From: SVTX01 sp045660325
Lineage (GTDB): Bacteria > Bacillota > Clostridia > Oscillospirales > CAG-272
Direction of reading: 5' to 3'
Length of the DNA: 19,592 nt
Assembly: GCA_045660325.1 (NCBI GenBank)
Contig: JAZRDO010000002.1
Location: 1 to 19,592 of the forward strand
Made by a program: the position numbers and the translations under genes. Below the pieces are notes generated by a model, which was given only the letters and a program-made list of their open reading frames with translations, had not been told where the DNA came from and ran no database searches. Shown here in pieces: positions 13,125-19,592 of this stretch (position 1 is the stretch's first letter; each line of letters begins with the position of its first letter).

Positions 13125-13788
13125 TATTGAAAAGATCCCGTTTGCGAGTGTAATATCCGTTTCCGCGCTTGAGGGTAAAAGCGAGCTTTTGGTCTCGGTT
13201 TTGCTTGAATCGGGCTACGGACGGGAGGAAAGATCCTATCTTTTGCCCCTTGATATGCTGGATGACGTGGGTATACGCTTAAAGGGTATGCCTTACGAAA
13301 TAAGTGAAGAGACACTTGATGCGCTTGTGCTGTCCGATGCGGTCGCGCACGCCTTGCGCCGCGCGTACGGGATTATCTCCTACGGCGCGTGCTCTTACCG
13401 CAAGCTTGAAAGAAAGCTTCGTGAGAAGGGTGTAGAGCGGGAAGCGGCGATAAAAGCCGTAGAAATCGTAAAGGATAAGGGCTATATCGACGAGGAGGAG
13501 CTTGCAAGAAGACTTTGTGAGCTTTCCATAAAAAAGTATTGGGGACGCTCGAGAATTATTCGTAAGCTCCGTGAAGAGCTTTACTGCGATGAGGCGATAG
13601 CCTCCGCCGCGGAATATCTTGACACGGTGGACTTTTCCTTGCAGTGCGCCAATCTTATTGAGAAAAGATATATGACTATCCCGTCCGACAGGTACGAGAT
13701 GCAGAAAATGTTTGCTTCGATCTCCCGCTACGGTTACAGCGGCTCGGAAATAAGCGAGGCAGTTAAAATTTTCAATTCCAGAATATAA
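13081..13788 (+). CDS. recX: Regulatory protein RecX
   Basis: RecX binds RecA filaments and limits their activity. The 235-residue protein has the three-helix-repeat RecX core at about 88-235: SYRKLERKLREKGV (105-118), KGYIDEEELARRL (133-145) and RSRIIRKLREELY (156-168). The N-terminal 80 residues form a less conserved beta-rich region of the kind seen in other clostridial RecX proteins. ATG 13081 lies inside the 3' end of recA, so 44 bp encode both the acidic RecA tail and the RecX N-terminus; GAGG at 13062-13065 is distant, so translational coupling is likely. A TTG at 13069 is a less likely start. The pair ends at the 13795-13813 hairpin. Confidence 0.92.
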   Translation: MKTILTSELSRTTSDIEKIPFASVISVSALEGKSELLVSVLLESGYGREERSYLLPLDMLDDVGIRLKGMPYEISEETLDALVLSDAVAHALRRAYGIISYGACSYRKLERKLREKGVEREAAIKAVEIVKDKGYIDEEELARRLCELSIKKYWGRSRIIRKLREELYCDEAIASAAEYLDTVDFSLQCANLIEKRYMTIPSDRYEMQKMFASISRYGYSGSEISEAVKIFNSRI

Positions 13789-13820
13789 AAAAGACCCGCG
13801 GCAGCGCCGCGGGCTTTTCT
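13789..13820. terminator. Bidirectional terminator between recX and the DAHP synthase gene
   Basis: An 8-bp GC-only stem, CCCGCGGC (13795-13802) with GCCGCGGG (13806-13813) and an AGC loop. It is followed by CTTTTCTT on the plus strand and by the complement of an A-rich tract on the minus strand. Confidence 0.88.
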
Positions 13821-13822
13821 TG

Positions 13823-14845
13823 TTAAATATTCTCGTACATTTTACGTATAAATTTAACCGTATCATTCCAACCGATACAGGGGTCCGTAATGGATTTGCC
13901 ATATATACCCTCGCCAATCTTCTGAGAGCCCTCTTCAATATAGCTTTCAATCATAAATCCCTTGAAAAGCTTAGCAATTTCGGGATTCTGATGGCAGGAG
14001 TGAAGAACGTCCATAGCGATGCGCTCCTGCTCTTTATATTTTTTAGCGGAATTGGCGTGATTGCAGTCAACAATGAGCGCGGGATTTTGAAGTCCCTTCT
14101 TTTTGTATTCGGTCGCGAGATGCTCAATATCCTCGTAGTGATAGTTTGGCATAGACTCGCCGTGGCGATTTACGTATCCGCGAAGGATCGCGTGAGCGCA
14201 TTCGTTGCCGTGTGACTTGACCTCCCAGCCGCGATAGAGGAACGTGTGGGAGTGCTGAGCCGCCATAACCGAATTGAGCATTACGGAAATGTCGCCGCCA
14301 GTGGGATTTTTCATTCCTACGGGAACCTCGATTCCGCTTGAGACAAGTCTGTGCTGTTGATTTTCAACCGAGCGCGCGCCGACCGCAACGTAGGAGAGCA
14401 GATCGGATAAATATCGGTAGTTTTCGGGATAGAGCATTTCGTCCGCGGTAAACATACCCGTTTCCTCAATTACACGGGTGTGCAGGCGGCGGATCGCGAT
14501 AATACCCTCGAGCATATCTGAGTCGCCTTCGGGATTGGGCTGGTGGAGCATACCCTTGTAGCCGTCGCCCGTGGTTCTCGGCTTGTTTGTATAAATTCTT
14601 GGGATAATAAGTATCTTGTCCTTGACTTCATCCGCAATTTTTGCAAGTCGCGTTACGTAATCCATAACGGACTCCTCAACGTCCGCTGAGCATGGGCCTA
14701 TAATTAAAAGCTTTTTGTTTGATTCTCCCTTGAATATTGCCTTGATCTCGGCGTCGAATATCTTTTTTCGTTCGGCGCTCTCGGCACTTAAGGGGTACTG
14801 CTTTTTGATTTCTGCGGGGATGGGAAGCTTACGTAAAAATTCCAT
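13823..14845 (-). CDS. 3-deoxy-7-phosphoheptulonate synthase (DAHP synthase), AroG-like class I alpha
   Basis: Condenses phosphoenolpyruvate with erythrose-4-phosphate, the first step of the shikimate pathway (EC 2.5.1.54). The 340-residue protein has GPCSAD (50-55, metal Cys52), KPRTTGDGYKG (88-98, PEP/E4P site) and DCNHANS (260-266, metal His263), with Glu300 in MIES and Asp321 completing the metal set known from E. coli AroG. It is an AroF/G/H-type enzyme without an extra chorismate mutase or ferredoxin-like regulatory domain. Feedback residues cannot be judged by eye. TAAGGAA (14851-14857) lies 5 nt before the ATG. It begins 39 bp after the GH2 gene with no minus-strand terminator or promoter recognised between, so the two may be co-transcribed. 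Confidence 0.95.
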   Translation of the reverse strand: MEFLRKLPIPAEIKKQYPLSAESAERKKIFDAEIKAIFKGESNKKLLIIGPCSADVEESVMDYVTRLAKIADEVKDKILIIPRIYTNKPRTTGDGYKGMLHQPNPEGDSDMLEGIIAIRRLHTRVIEETGMFTADEMLYPENYRYLSDLLSYVAVGARSVENQQHRLVSSGIEVPVGMKNPTGGDISVMLNSVMAAQHSHTFLYRGWEVKSHGNECAHAILRGYVNRHGESMPNYHYEDIEHLATEYKKKGLQNPALIVDCNHANSAKKYKEQERIAMDVLHSCHQNPEIAKLFKGFMIESYIEEGSQKIGEGIYGKSITDPCIGWNDTVKFIRKMYENI

Positions 14846-14863
14846 ATTATTTCCTTATGTAAG

Positions 14864-14887
14864 CGGCGCGGATGCGCCGTTTTTTTA
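14864..14887 (+). terminator. Plus-strand-oriented terminator-like hairpin between GH2 and DAHP synthase
   Basis: CGGCGC (14864-14869), GGAT loop, GCGCCG (14874-14879), then T7 (14880-14886) on the plus strand. Both flanking genes are on the minus strand, where the hairpin is followed by CTTACATAAGG, not a U-run. It would therefore stop antisense transcription from the right of recX, not the genes themselves. Confidence 0.6.
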
Positions 14888-16630
14888 TTTTTCGATTGCC
14901 GCCTTTTTGGTAAGAGTTGCACGGAGCTTTTCTGTATCGAACTTGAGCTGTCTGTCGTATGTCAAAAGACCGTTCTGCTCCTGCTCAACGTCAGTTAACT
15001 GCGTGTAGCAAAGACCTCCCATAATCGGGCAATCCATAATCGCGGAGGTAAGTCCGTCAAAGCGGTAGTAAAATTCGTCGATTGAGCGGCAGGCATTTCC
15101 GTAGCCCCAGCCGTCCTGCTGGTTGTCCGCCCAGTCCTTGCCGACTCTGTCGTGTGCCCACCACGTTCCGCCGTATTCCGAAACAAACGTGGGAATTGCG
15201 GGGTAGTTTATATCGTCGCTCTTGAAGTACGCGTGGAGATTCATCTTGATGCCGTCAACAAGCTCGTCCATTTTTGCCTTGAAGACTGTGGGCTCCTGCT
15301 CGTAATCGTGAAGGTCCTCCATATCGGATACGCCCTCAAAGTGAGTCCAGCCCGACGCGTCGATATAAGCTCTTGTGGGGTCGAGTGTGCGGGTGAGAGT
15401 GGAGAGAGCCTCGGTAAATCTTCGGTCTGTGTCGTGAGGGGTTTCGTTCAAGGGACACCAGCCGATGATCGCGGGGTGGTTGAAGTCGCGCTCGACGATT
15501 TCACACCATTCCTGCATAAAGTTTGAGAAAAGCTGGTCGCCTGTGTGATCCATACCCCAGTTTGCGTGCTCGCCCCAAACCATATAGCCGACTCTGTCGC
15601 AATATTCAAGGAAGAGGGGCTCAAAAACCTTTTCGTGAAGGCGCGCGCCGTTAAATCCGAAGGACATTGAAAGGTCGATATCCTTCTTGAGTGCCTCGTA
15701 CGTGGGGGCGGTATAAATGCCGTCGGGGTAGAAGCCCTGGTCAAGCACGAGCTTCATAAATACGCGCTCGCCGTTGAGGTAGAGAATACCGTCCTTTACA
15801 CCAACCTCGCGCATACCGAAATAGCTTTTTACCGTATCGTTTGCAACGGAGAATTCAATATCGTAAAGCTCGCCGCGGCCTATCTCCCAGAGATGAAGCT
15901 CGGAGAGATCAATGGAGATCTTTGCAGAGCCGCACTTGACCGTACCCTGCGCTGTGCCCATATCTTTTCCGTTATAGGAAGCGCTTGCATAAACTGTTTC
16001 GCCCTCGCCATTTTTTACGTTGACGATCATATTTATTTTCCCGCTATCGATGTCGGGATAGTACTTGATTCCCGAAACGTAAGTGGGCTCAACGTATTCA
16101 AGCCAAACGGTTTGCCAGATACCTGTAGTTCTCGTGTAGAAGCAACCGTAGGAATTGGGGCGGAGCGCCTGCTTGCCCGAGGGCTGTCTGCCCGATACTG
16201 TGTCGTCAATAGCGCGAATGACAACAGTGAAGGGTGTATTCTTTATTTTATCCGTAATATCAAAGGAGAAGGAAACGTAGCCGCCGATATGAGTTCCTAC
16301 GTGCTCGCCGTCAACCCATACGTCAGTTTCGTAATCGCAAGCGCCGATATGGAGGATCACTTTCTTACCTGTGATATTCTCGTTGGGCGTTACGGTCTTC
16401 TTGTACCAGACGCACTTGCAGAACTCTGTGTCGCCGATACCTGAGAGCACGCTCTCGCGGCAGAAGGGAACAGTTATCTTTTCGTTGAAGTTATCGCCGT
16501 TTATGTAAGTTTCGGGTGTAGATACGCCTGCCTTGTCGGTTGCGTAGTCCCACTCGCCGTTTAAATTCTGGAAGGAATTTCTTTTTATCTGAGGACGCGG
16601 ATATTCCGCGCGAGGAATAGAGTTTATCAT
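14885..16630 (-). CDS. Glycoside hydrolase family 2 (beta-galactosidase/beta-glucuronidase-like), cytoplasmic
   Basis: This is a 581-residue exo-glycosidase candidate with the GH2 domain order. The N-terminal jelly-roll sugar-binding domain (about 10-180) begins RAEYPRPQIKR and includes GIWQTVWLEYV (170-180). An immunoglobulin-like domain spans about 181-270, and the TIM barrel about 275-575. The acid/base pair is Asn395-Glu396 (WCPLNE) and the nucleophile is probably Glu485 (FVSEYGG). There is no signal peptide, so it should act on sugars already imported. It is shorter than LacZ (about 1,000 residues) and close to beta-glucuronidase size (about 600); the actual sugar cannot be decided. The start ATG has AAAGGGG 7 nt upstream. 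The promoter carries a strong palindrome, which suggests substrate-controlled expression. Confidence 0.92.
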   Translation of the reverse strand: MINSIPRAEYPRPQIKRNSFQNLNGEWDYATDKAGVSTPETYINGDNFNEKITVPFCRESVLSGIGDTEFCKCVWYKKTVTPNENITGKKVILHIGACDYETDVWVDGEHVGTHIGGYVSFSFDITDKIKNTPFTVVIRAIDDTVSGRQPSGKQALRPNSYGCFYTRTTGIWQTVWLEYVEPTYVSGIKYYPDIDSGKINMIVNVKNGEGETVYASASYNGKDMGTAQGTVKCGSAKISIDLSELHLWEIGRGELYDIEFSVANDTVKSYFGMREVGVKDGILYLNGERVFMKLVLDQGFYPDGIYTAPTYEALKKDIDLSMSFGFNGARLHEKVFEPLFLEYCDRVGYMVWGEHANWGMDHTGDQLFSNFMQEWCEIVERDFNHPAIIGWCPLNETPHDTDRRFTEALSTLTRTLDPTRAYIDASGWTHFEGVSDMEDLHDYEQEPTVFKAKMDELVDGIKMNLHAYFKSDDINYPAIPTFVSEYGGTWWAHDRVGKDWADNQQDGWGYGNACRSIDEFYYRFDGLTSAIMDCPIMGGLCYTQLTDVEQEQNGLLTYDRQLKFDTEKLRATLTKKAAIEK

Positions 16631-16653
16631 ATTTGATCCCCTTTAAATAATAC

Positions 16654-16674
16654 TTGGTTCAAAATTTTAACCAA
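16654..16674. promoter_or_regulatory. Palindromic operator candidate over the GH2 start site
   Basis: A 21-bp inverted repeat, TTGGTT (16654-16659) and AACCAA (16669-16674), around an A/T core; ten of the ten possible pairs except one match. It lies just downstream of the -10 box, over the predicted transcription start (about 16673). A repressor bound here would block initiation. The half-site word ACCAA recurs in a second imperfect palindrome, TTACCAATTGTAA (16695-16707), overlapping the -35. Confidence 0.6.
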
Positions 16675-16679
16675 CTTAT

Positions 16680-16708
16680 ATTATACAATAAAAATTACCA
16701 ATTGTAAA
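16680..16708 (-). promoter_or_regulatory. Promoter of the GH2 gene
   Basis: Minus strand -35 TTTACA (16708-16703), 17-bp spacer, -10 TATAAT (16685-16680). Leader of about 43 nt. Confidence 0.82.
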
Positions 16709-16731
16709 TGCCTTTGCGCAAATTTATAGGA

Positions 16732-16766
16732 CAAAAAACCGCCGTATGCAAAATACATACGGCGGA
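16732..16766 (-). terminator. Terminator of the calcium ATPase gene
   Basis: A perfect 10-bp stem CCGCCGTATG (16739-16748) with its complement (16756-16765), 7-nt loop, followed on the minus strand by T6. Confidence 0.92.
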
Positions 16767-16777
16767 GGTGTTATTTA

Positions 16778-19483
16778 TTATTTCTTTTTGTGATCGTGGT
16801 GCTTGATAAGACCAACTGCCTTTGCAATTTCCATTACAACGAGAGGAACGAGAACGAGTCCGAGGCATACGAGGTACTGCCACCAGTCAAGAGTTACAAG
16901 ACCGAATGCATCCTGAACACCGGGGATGAGCGCTACTGCCATTGTAAGCACGAATGCAGCAAGAGCGGAGAGGTTGAGAGTCTTATTACCGAAGAAGCCG
17001 ATCTTGAAGAGGGACTTCTCGGATCTCATATTATAGGACTGAACGATCTGGCACATTGCGAGTACCAAGAACGCCATTGTTTCACCTGCCATAAGGGCGG
17101 GATCGTTGCCTGCGAAGCTGGAGATAGCGGACCAGTTACCGCCGCAGCCGATAAAGAACGCGATGAGTGTGAGTACTGCGAACATAACGCCCTGAAGCAC
17201 GATTCTTACGCCGAAGCCGTTTGCGAAGAGGCCTTCATTCTTGGGCTTGGGCTGCTGGGACATAACGGAATCCTCAACCTTTTCCATACCGAGGGATATA
17301 GCGGGAAGGGAGTCGGTTACGAGGTTGATCCAGAGGAGCTGCATAGAAACGAGGGGAGAGTGCTGCCAGAAGATCATAGCCATAAATACTGTGATAACCT
17401 CACCGATGTTTGTTCCGAGGAGGTAGCCTACAACCTTCTTGATATTAGCGTAAATACCGCGTCCCTCGCGAACCGCGTGAACGATAGTAGCAAAGTTGTC
17501 GTCTGTAAGTGTCATATCAGCCGCGCCCTTTGCAACGTCGGTACCCGTAATACCCATAGCGCAACCGATATCAGCCGCCTTAAGCGCGGGAGCGTCGTTT
17601 ACGCCGTCGCCTGTCATAGAAACGATTCTGTCCTTTCTCTGCCAAGCCTTAACGATTCTGATCTTGTTTTCGGGAGAAACTCGCGCGTAAACCGAGATGG
17701 ACTCGATCTTCTCGTCAAGCTCCTCGTCGCTCATAAGGTCGAGTTCTGCGCCTGTGATAGCGAGGTCGCCGTCCTCAAGAATACCGATCTCGCGAGCGAT
17801 AGCGGATGCGGTTACAACGTGGTCACCTGTGATCATTACAGGCTTGATGCCTGCCATACGGCAGATCTTAACAGCCTCAGCCGCTTCGGGTCTGGGCGGG
17901 TCGATCATACCTACAAGACCCATAAAGATAAGTCCTGTTTCAAGCTCTTCGCTTGTGGGATTTTCGGGAACTGTATCGATTTCCTTGTAAGCAACTGCGA
18001 GAACGCGGAGAGCATTGCTACTCATCTTGTCGTTCATTTCCTTTGCCTTTTCAAGGTCACCCTTGATGCAACGGGGAACCATCATATCAAAAGCGCCCTT
18101 AACGATAACAATATTCTTGCCATCGATAACGTTTACGCTTGTCATAAGCTTTCTGTCGGAGTCGAAGGGAATTGTCGCAACTCTTCTGTACTGCTCGTTG
18201 ATAGCATCCTGAAGGATACCGTTCTTGCGAGCCGCGGAGATGATGGATGTCTCTGTGGGGTCACCGATGGAAACCTCTGTGCCGTCTTCCTTAACGTCGA
18301 TAGCACCGTCGCAGCAGAGTGTGCCGTAAGTAAGAAGTGTTCTTACGTTGTCTGCAACGTGGGAGTTGATATCTGCTACGTCGTCCTCGCCGTCGATATA
18401 GGACTTAACGAGAGTCATCTTGTTCTGTGTAAGAGTACCTGTCTTATCGGAGCAGATTACGGATGCAGAGCCGAGAGTTTCAACTGCGGGGAGTCGGCGG
18501 ATAATTGCGTTCTTCTTAACCATTCTCTGTACGCCGATGGAGAGAACGATAGTAACGATTGCGGGAAGTCCCTCGGGAATTGCGGAAACCGCAAGAGAGA
18601 TAGCAACCATGAACATTTCAATGATCTTGTCGAGAAGTGTTTCGCCTGCAGCTACGGGAGTGAGAAGACCGATCGCGAAAATGATCGCGCAGCAGCCGAG
18701 AGCTACAAAGCCGAGGATCTTACCGAGCTTTTCAAGCTTCTGCTGGAGAGGTGTGTCAGCATCCTCTTCGTTTGCAAGAAGAGCTGCAATCTTACCCATT
18801 TCGGTTTCCATACCGATGCCTGTTACTACTGCGAGCGCGTTACCGTAGGTAATGCTGCAGCCTGAGAATACCATGTTTGTTCTATCGCCGATAGGAGCGT
18901 CAACAGCAACGGAAGCGGACCAGTCCTTTTCAGAGGGAACAGATTCACCTGTGAGGGCAGATTCTTCACTCTTTAAGTTTACGCTATGGATGAGTCTTGC
19001 GTCCGCGGGAACGAAGTCGCCTGCTTCAAGCTTGATAATATCGCCGGGAACAAGCTCGCTTGCCTCGATAACGGTTTCTTTACCGTTACGGATAACACGC
19101 GCGTGGGGTGCGGACATATTTTTGAGGGCGTCGAGCGCCTTTTCAGCCTTGCTTTCCTGAACTACGCCCATGATGGCGTTGAGGATTACGATCGCTACGA
19201 TAAGACCGGGCTCGAAGAATTCCTTGGGATTTCCGTGTCCTGCGATCATCTCGTAAATTACGATGCCTGTGGATACTGCTGCAGCGATAAGCAGAATAAT
19301 GATCATAGCGTCCTTGAACTGTTCAAGGAATCTCTGGAACATTGTCTTCTTTTTCTTTTCCTTAAGCTTGTTTTCGCCGTATTTTTCCTTTGCGGCTGCA
19401 ACGTCAGCGTCGGAAAGACCTGCCTGCTTGTCGCTGGCAAGAGAGCTTATCACTTCGTCAATGCTTTTGTCGTGAAAAGTCAA
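16778..19483 (-). CDS. Calcium-transporting P-type ATPase (PacL/SERCA-like, P2A)
   Basis: A 901-residue membrane pump expected to export Ca2+ using ATP. All P-type landmarks are present: N-terminal cation-ATPase domain, TGES (178-181), PEGLP in M4 (303-307), phosphorylated Asp346 in DKTGTLT, KGAFD (462-466), TGD (552-554) and TGDGVNDAP (624-632). Transport residues match SERCA: Glu304, M5 Asn692/Glu695 (NIGE), M6 Asn720/Thr723/Asp724 (NLVTD). The position of SERCA Glu908 in M8 appears to be alanine (Ala809, before MCQ). The C-terminus ends in a His/Lys-rich tail, HHDHKKK. The start is TTG at 19483, fixed by AGGAGGA (19491-19497) 7 nt upstream. Monocistronic, with its own promoter and terminator. 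Another divalent cation cannot be excluded. Confidence 0.95.
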   Translation of the reverse strand: MTFHDKSIDEVISSLASDKQAGLSDADVAAAKEKYGENKLKEKKKKTMFQRFLEQFKDAMIIILLIAAAVSTGIVIYEMIAGHGNPKEFFEPGLIVAIVILNAIMGVVQESKAEKALDALKNMSAPHARVIRNGKETVIEASELVPGDIIKLEAGDFVPADARLIHSVNLKSEESALTGESVPSEKDWSASVAVDAPIGDRTNMVFSGCSITYGNALAVVTGIGMETEMGKIAALLANEEDADTPLQQKLEKLGKILGFVALGCCAIIFAIGLLTPVAAGETLLDKIIEMFMVAISLAVSAIPEGLPAIVTIVLSIGVQRMVKKNAIIRRLPAVETLGSASVICSDKTGTLTQNKMTLVKSYIDGEDDVADINSHVADNVRTLLTYGTLCCDGAIDVKEDGTEVSIGDPTETSIISAARKNGILQDAINEQYRRVATIPFDSDRKLMTSVNVIDGKNIVIVKGAFDMMVPRCIKGDLEKAKEMNDKMSSNALRVLAVAYKEIDTVPENPTSEELETGLIFMGLVGMIDPPRPEAAEAVKICRMAGIKPVMITGDHVVTASAIAREIGILEDGDLAITGAELDLMSDEELDEKIESISVYARVSPENKIRIVKAWQRKDRIVSMTGDGVNDAPALKAADIGCAMGITGTDVAKGAADMTLTDDNFATIVHAVREGRGIYANIKKVVGYLLGTNIGEVITVFMAMIFWQHSPLVSMQLLWINLVTDSLPAISLGMEKVEDSVMSQQPKPKNEGLFANGFGVRIVLQGVMFAVLTLIAFFIGCGGNWSAISSFAGNDPALMAGETMAFLVLAMCQIVQSYNMRSEKSLFKIGFFGNKTLNLSALAAFVLTMAVALIPGVQDAFGLVTLDWWQYLVCLGLVLVPLVVMEIAKAVGLIKHHDHKKK

Positions 19484-19490
19484 AATTGTT

Positions 19491-19497
19491 TCCTCCT
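19491..19497 (-). promoter_or_regulatory. Ribosome binding site fixing a TTG start
   Basis: AGGAGGA on the minus strand, 7 nt before TTG 19483. No ATG or GTG in frame near it would be better placed, so the pump gene truly starts with TTG. Confidence 0.85.
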
Positions 19498-19528
19498 GAT
19501 TTATTGTAATTTTATTTTTTACAAAGCA

Positions 19529-19550
19529 ATATGACCGAATGCGGTCATAT
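19529..19550 (-). promoter_or_regulatory. Perfect hairpin/palindrome at the start of the ATPase transcript
   Basis: ATATGACCG (19529-19537) and CGGTCATAT (19542-19550) around a 4-nt centre. The -10 box ends at 19557, so the predicted first transcribed base is about 19550, the first base of the stem. It may be a protein-binding operator at +1, or a 5' mRNA-stabilising hairpin. Confidence 0.65.
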
Positions 19551-19556
19551 GAACTA

Positions 19557-19585
19557 ATTATATCATATAATGAATTTTATTTCAA
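19557..19585 (-). promoter_or_regulatory. Promoter of the calcium ATPase gene
   Basis: Minus strand -35 TTGAAA (19585-19580), 17-bp spacer, TGATATAAT extended -10 (19565-19557). Both boxes are identical to those of the asd promoter. Confidence 0.85.
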
Positions 19586-19592
19586 TAGTATA

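Noticed and set aside
16790..18865. 691-codon open frame on the plus strand, antisense to the calcium ATPase
   Set aside because: It is the exact reverse complement of a highly conserved gene with strong third-position bias. Its translation is rich in Cys, His and Asn with no domain, and no promoter or ribosome site precedes it.
1..19592. A mobile element, phage remnant, defence system or toxin-antitoxin pair
   Set aside because: No transposase, integrase, phage, nuclease-effector or toxin-like protein was found. Apart from the repeat array, every long stretch is explained by a metabolic, transport or repair gene.

Overview
The window looks like a chromosomal piece of an anaerobic, gut-type member of the Clostridia (Bacillota). 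The evidence is the protein types (fungal/archaeal-type aspartate-semialdehyde dehydrogenase, oxygen-sensitive L-cysteine desulfidase, short YbhJ-like aconitase, recA-recX pair), strong AGGAGG-type ribosome sites, TTG starts, sigma-A promoters with extended -10 elements, and intrinsic terminators after most transcription units. No tRNA, rRNA, insertion sequence, phage gene or CRISPR array was seen. Nothing finer than Clostridia can be claimed from sequence reading alone.

Layout. (1) Positions 1-782 hold no convincing gene: they are a direct repeat array with a period of about 285 bp (two full copies, one truncated copy, and a mosaic left edge carrying a terminator). One 14-bp hairpin inside the repeat differs between copies by three fully compensated base-pair changes. 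(2) 816-1862: a promoter, a membrane-anchored SGNH/CE6-like esterase and a bidirectional terminator. (3) 7648-1865, minus strand: a four-gene operon (aconitase-family hydratase, NADP-isocitrate dehydrogenase, sugar-phosphate nucleotidyltransferase, L-cysteine desulfidase family protein) from one near-consensus promoter. (4) 7762-9051: a membrane GT2 glycosyltransferase. (5) 11817-9091, minus: an M32 carboxypeptidase and asd, each with its own promoter. (6) 11941-13788: recA and recX, overlapping, behind a perfect TTGACA-17-TATAAT promoter. (7) 16708-13823, minus: a cytoplasmic GH2 glycosidase with a palindromic operator candidate, followed after 39 bp by a DAHP synthase. (8) 19585-16778, minus: a SERCA-like calcium P-type ATPase whose mRNA is predicted to begin with a perfect 9-bp hairpin.

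How the genes fit together. Aconitase plus isocitrate dehydrogenase make the citrate-to-2-oxoglutarate branch used for glutamate synthesis in anaerobes; asd supplies the lysine/threonine/methionine and diaminopimelate pathways; DAHP synthase opens the aromatic pathway; the M32 peptidase and GH2 enzyme probably feed amino acids and sugars. Most of the window is ordinary housekeeping. The parts that are not explained are the structured repeat array, the two palindromic promoter elements, the odd operon partnership, and a terminator that points the wrong way between the GH2 and DAHP synthase genes.
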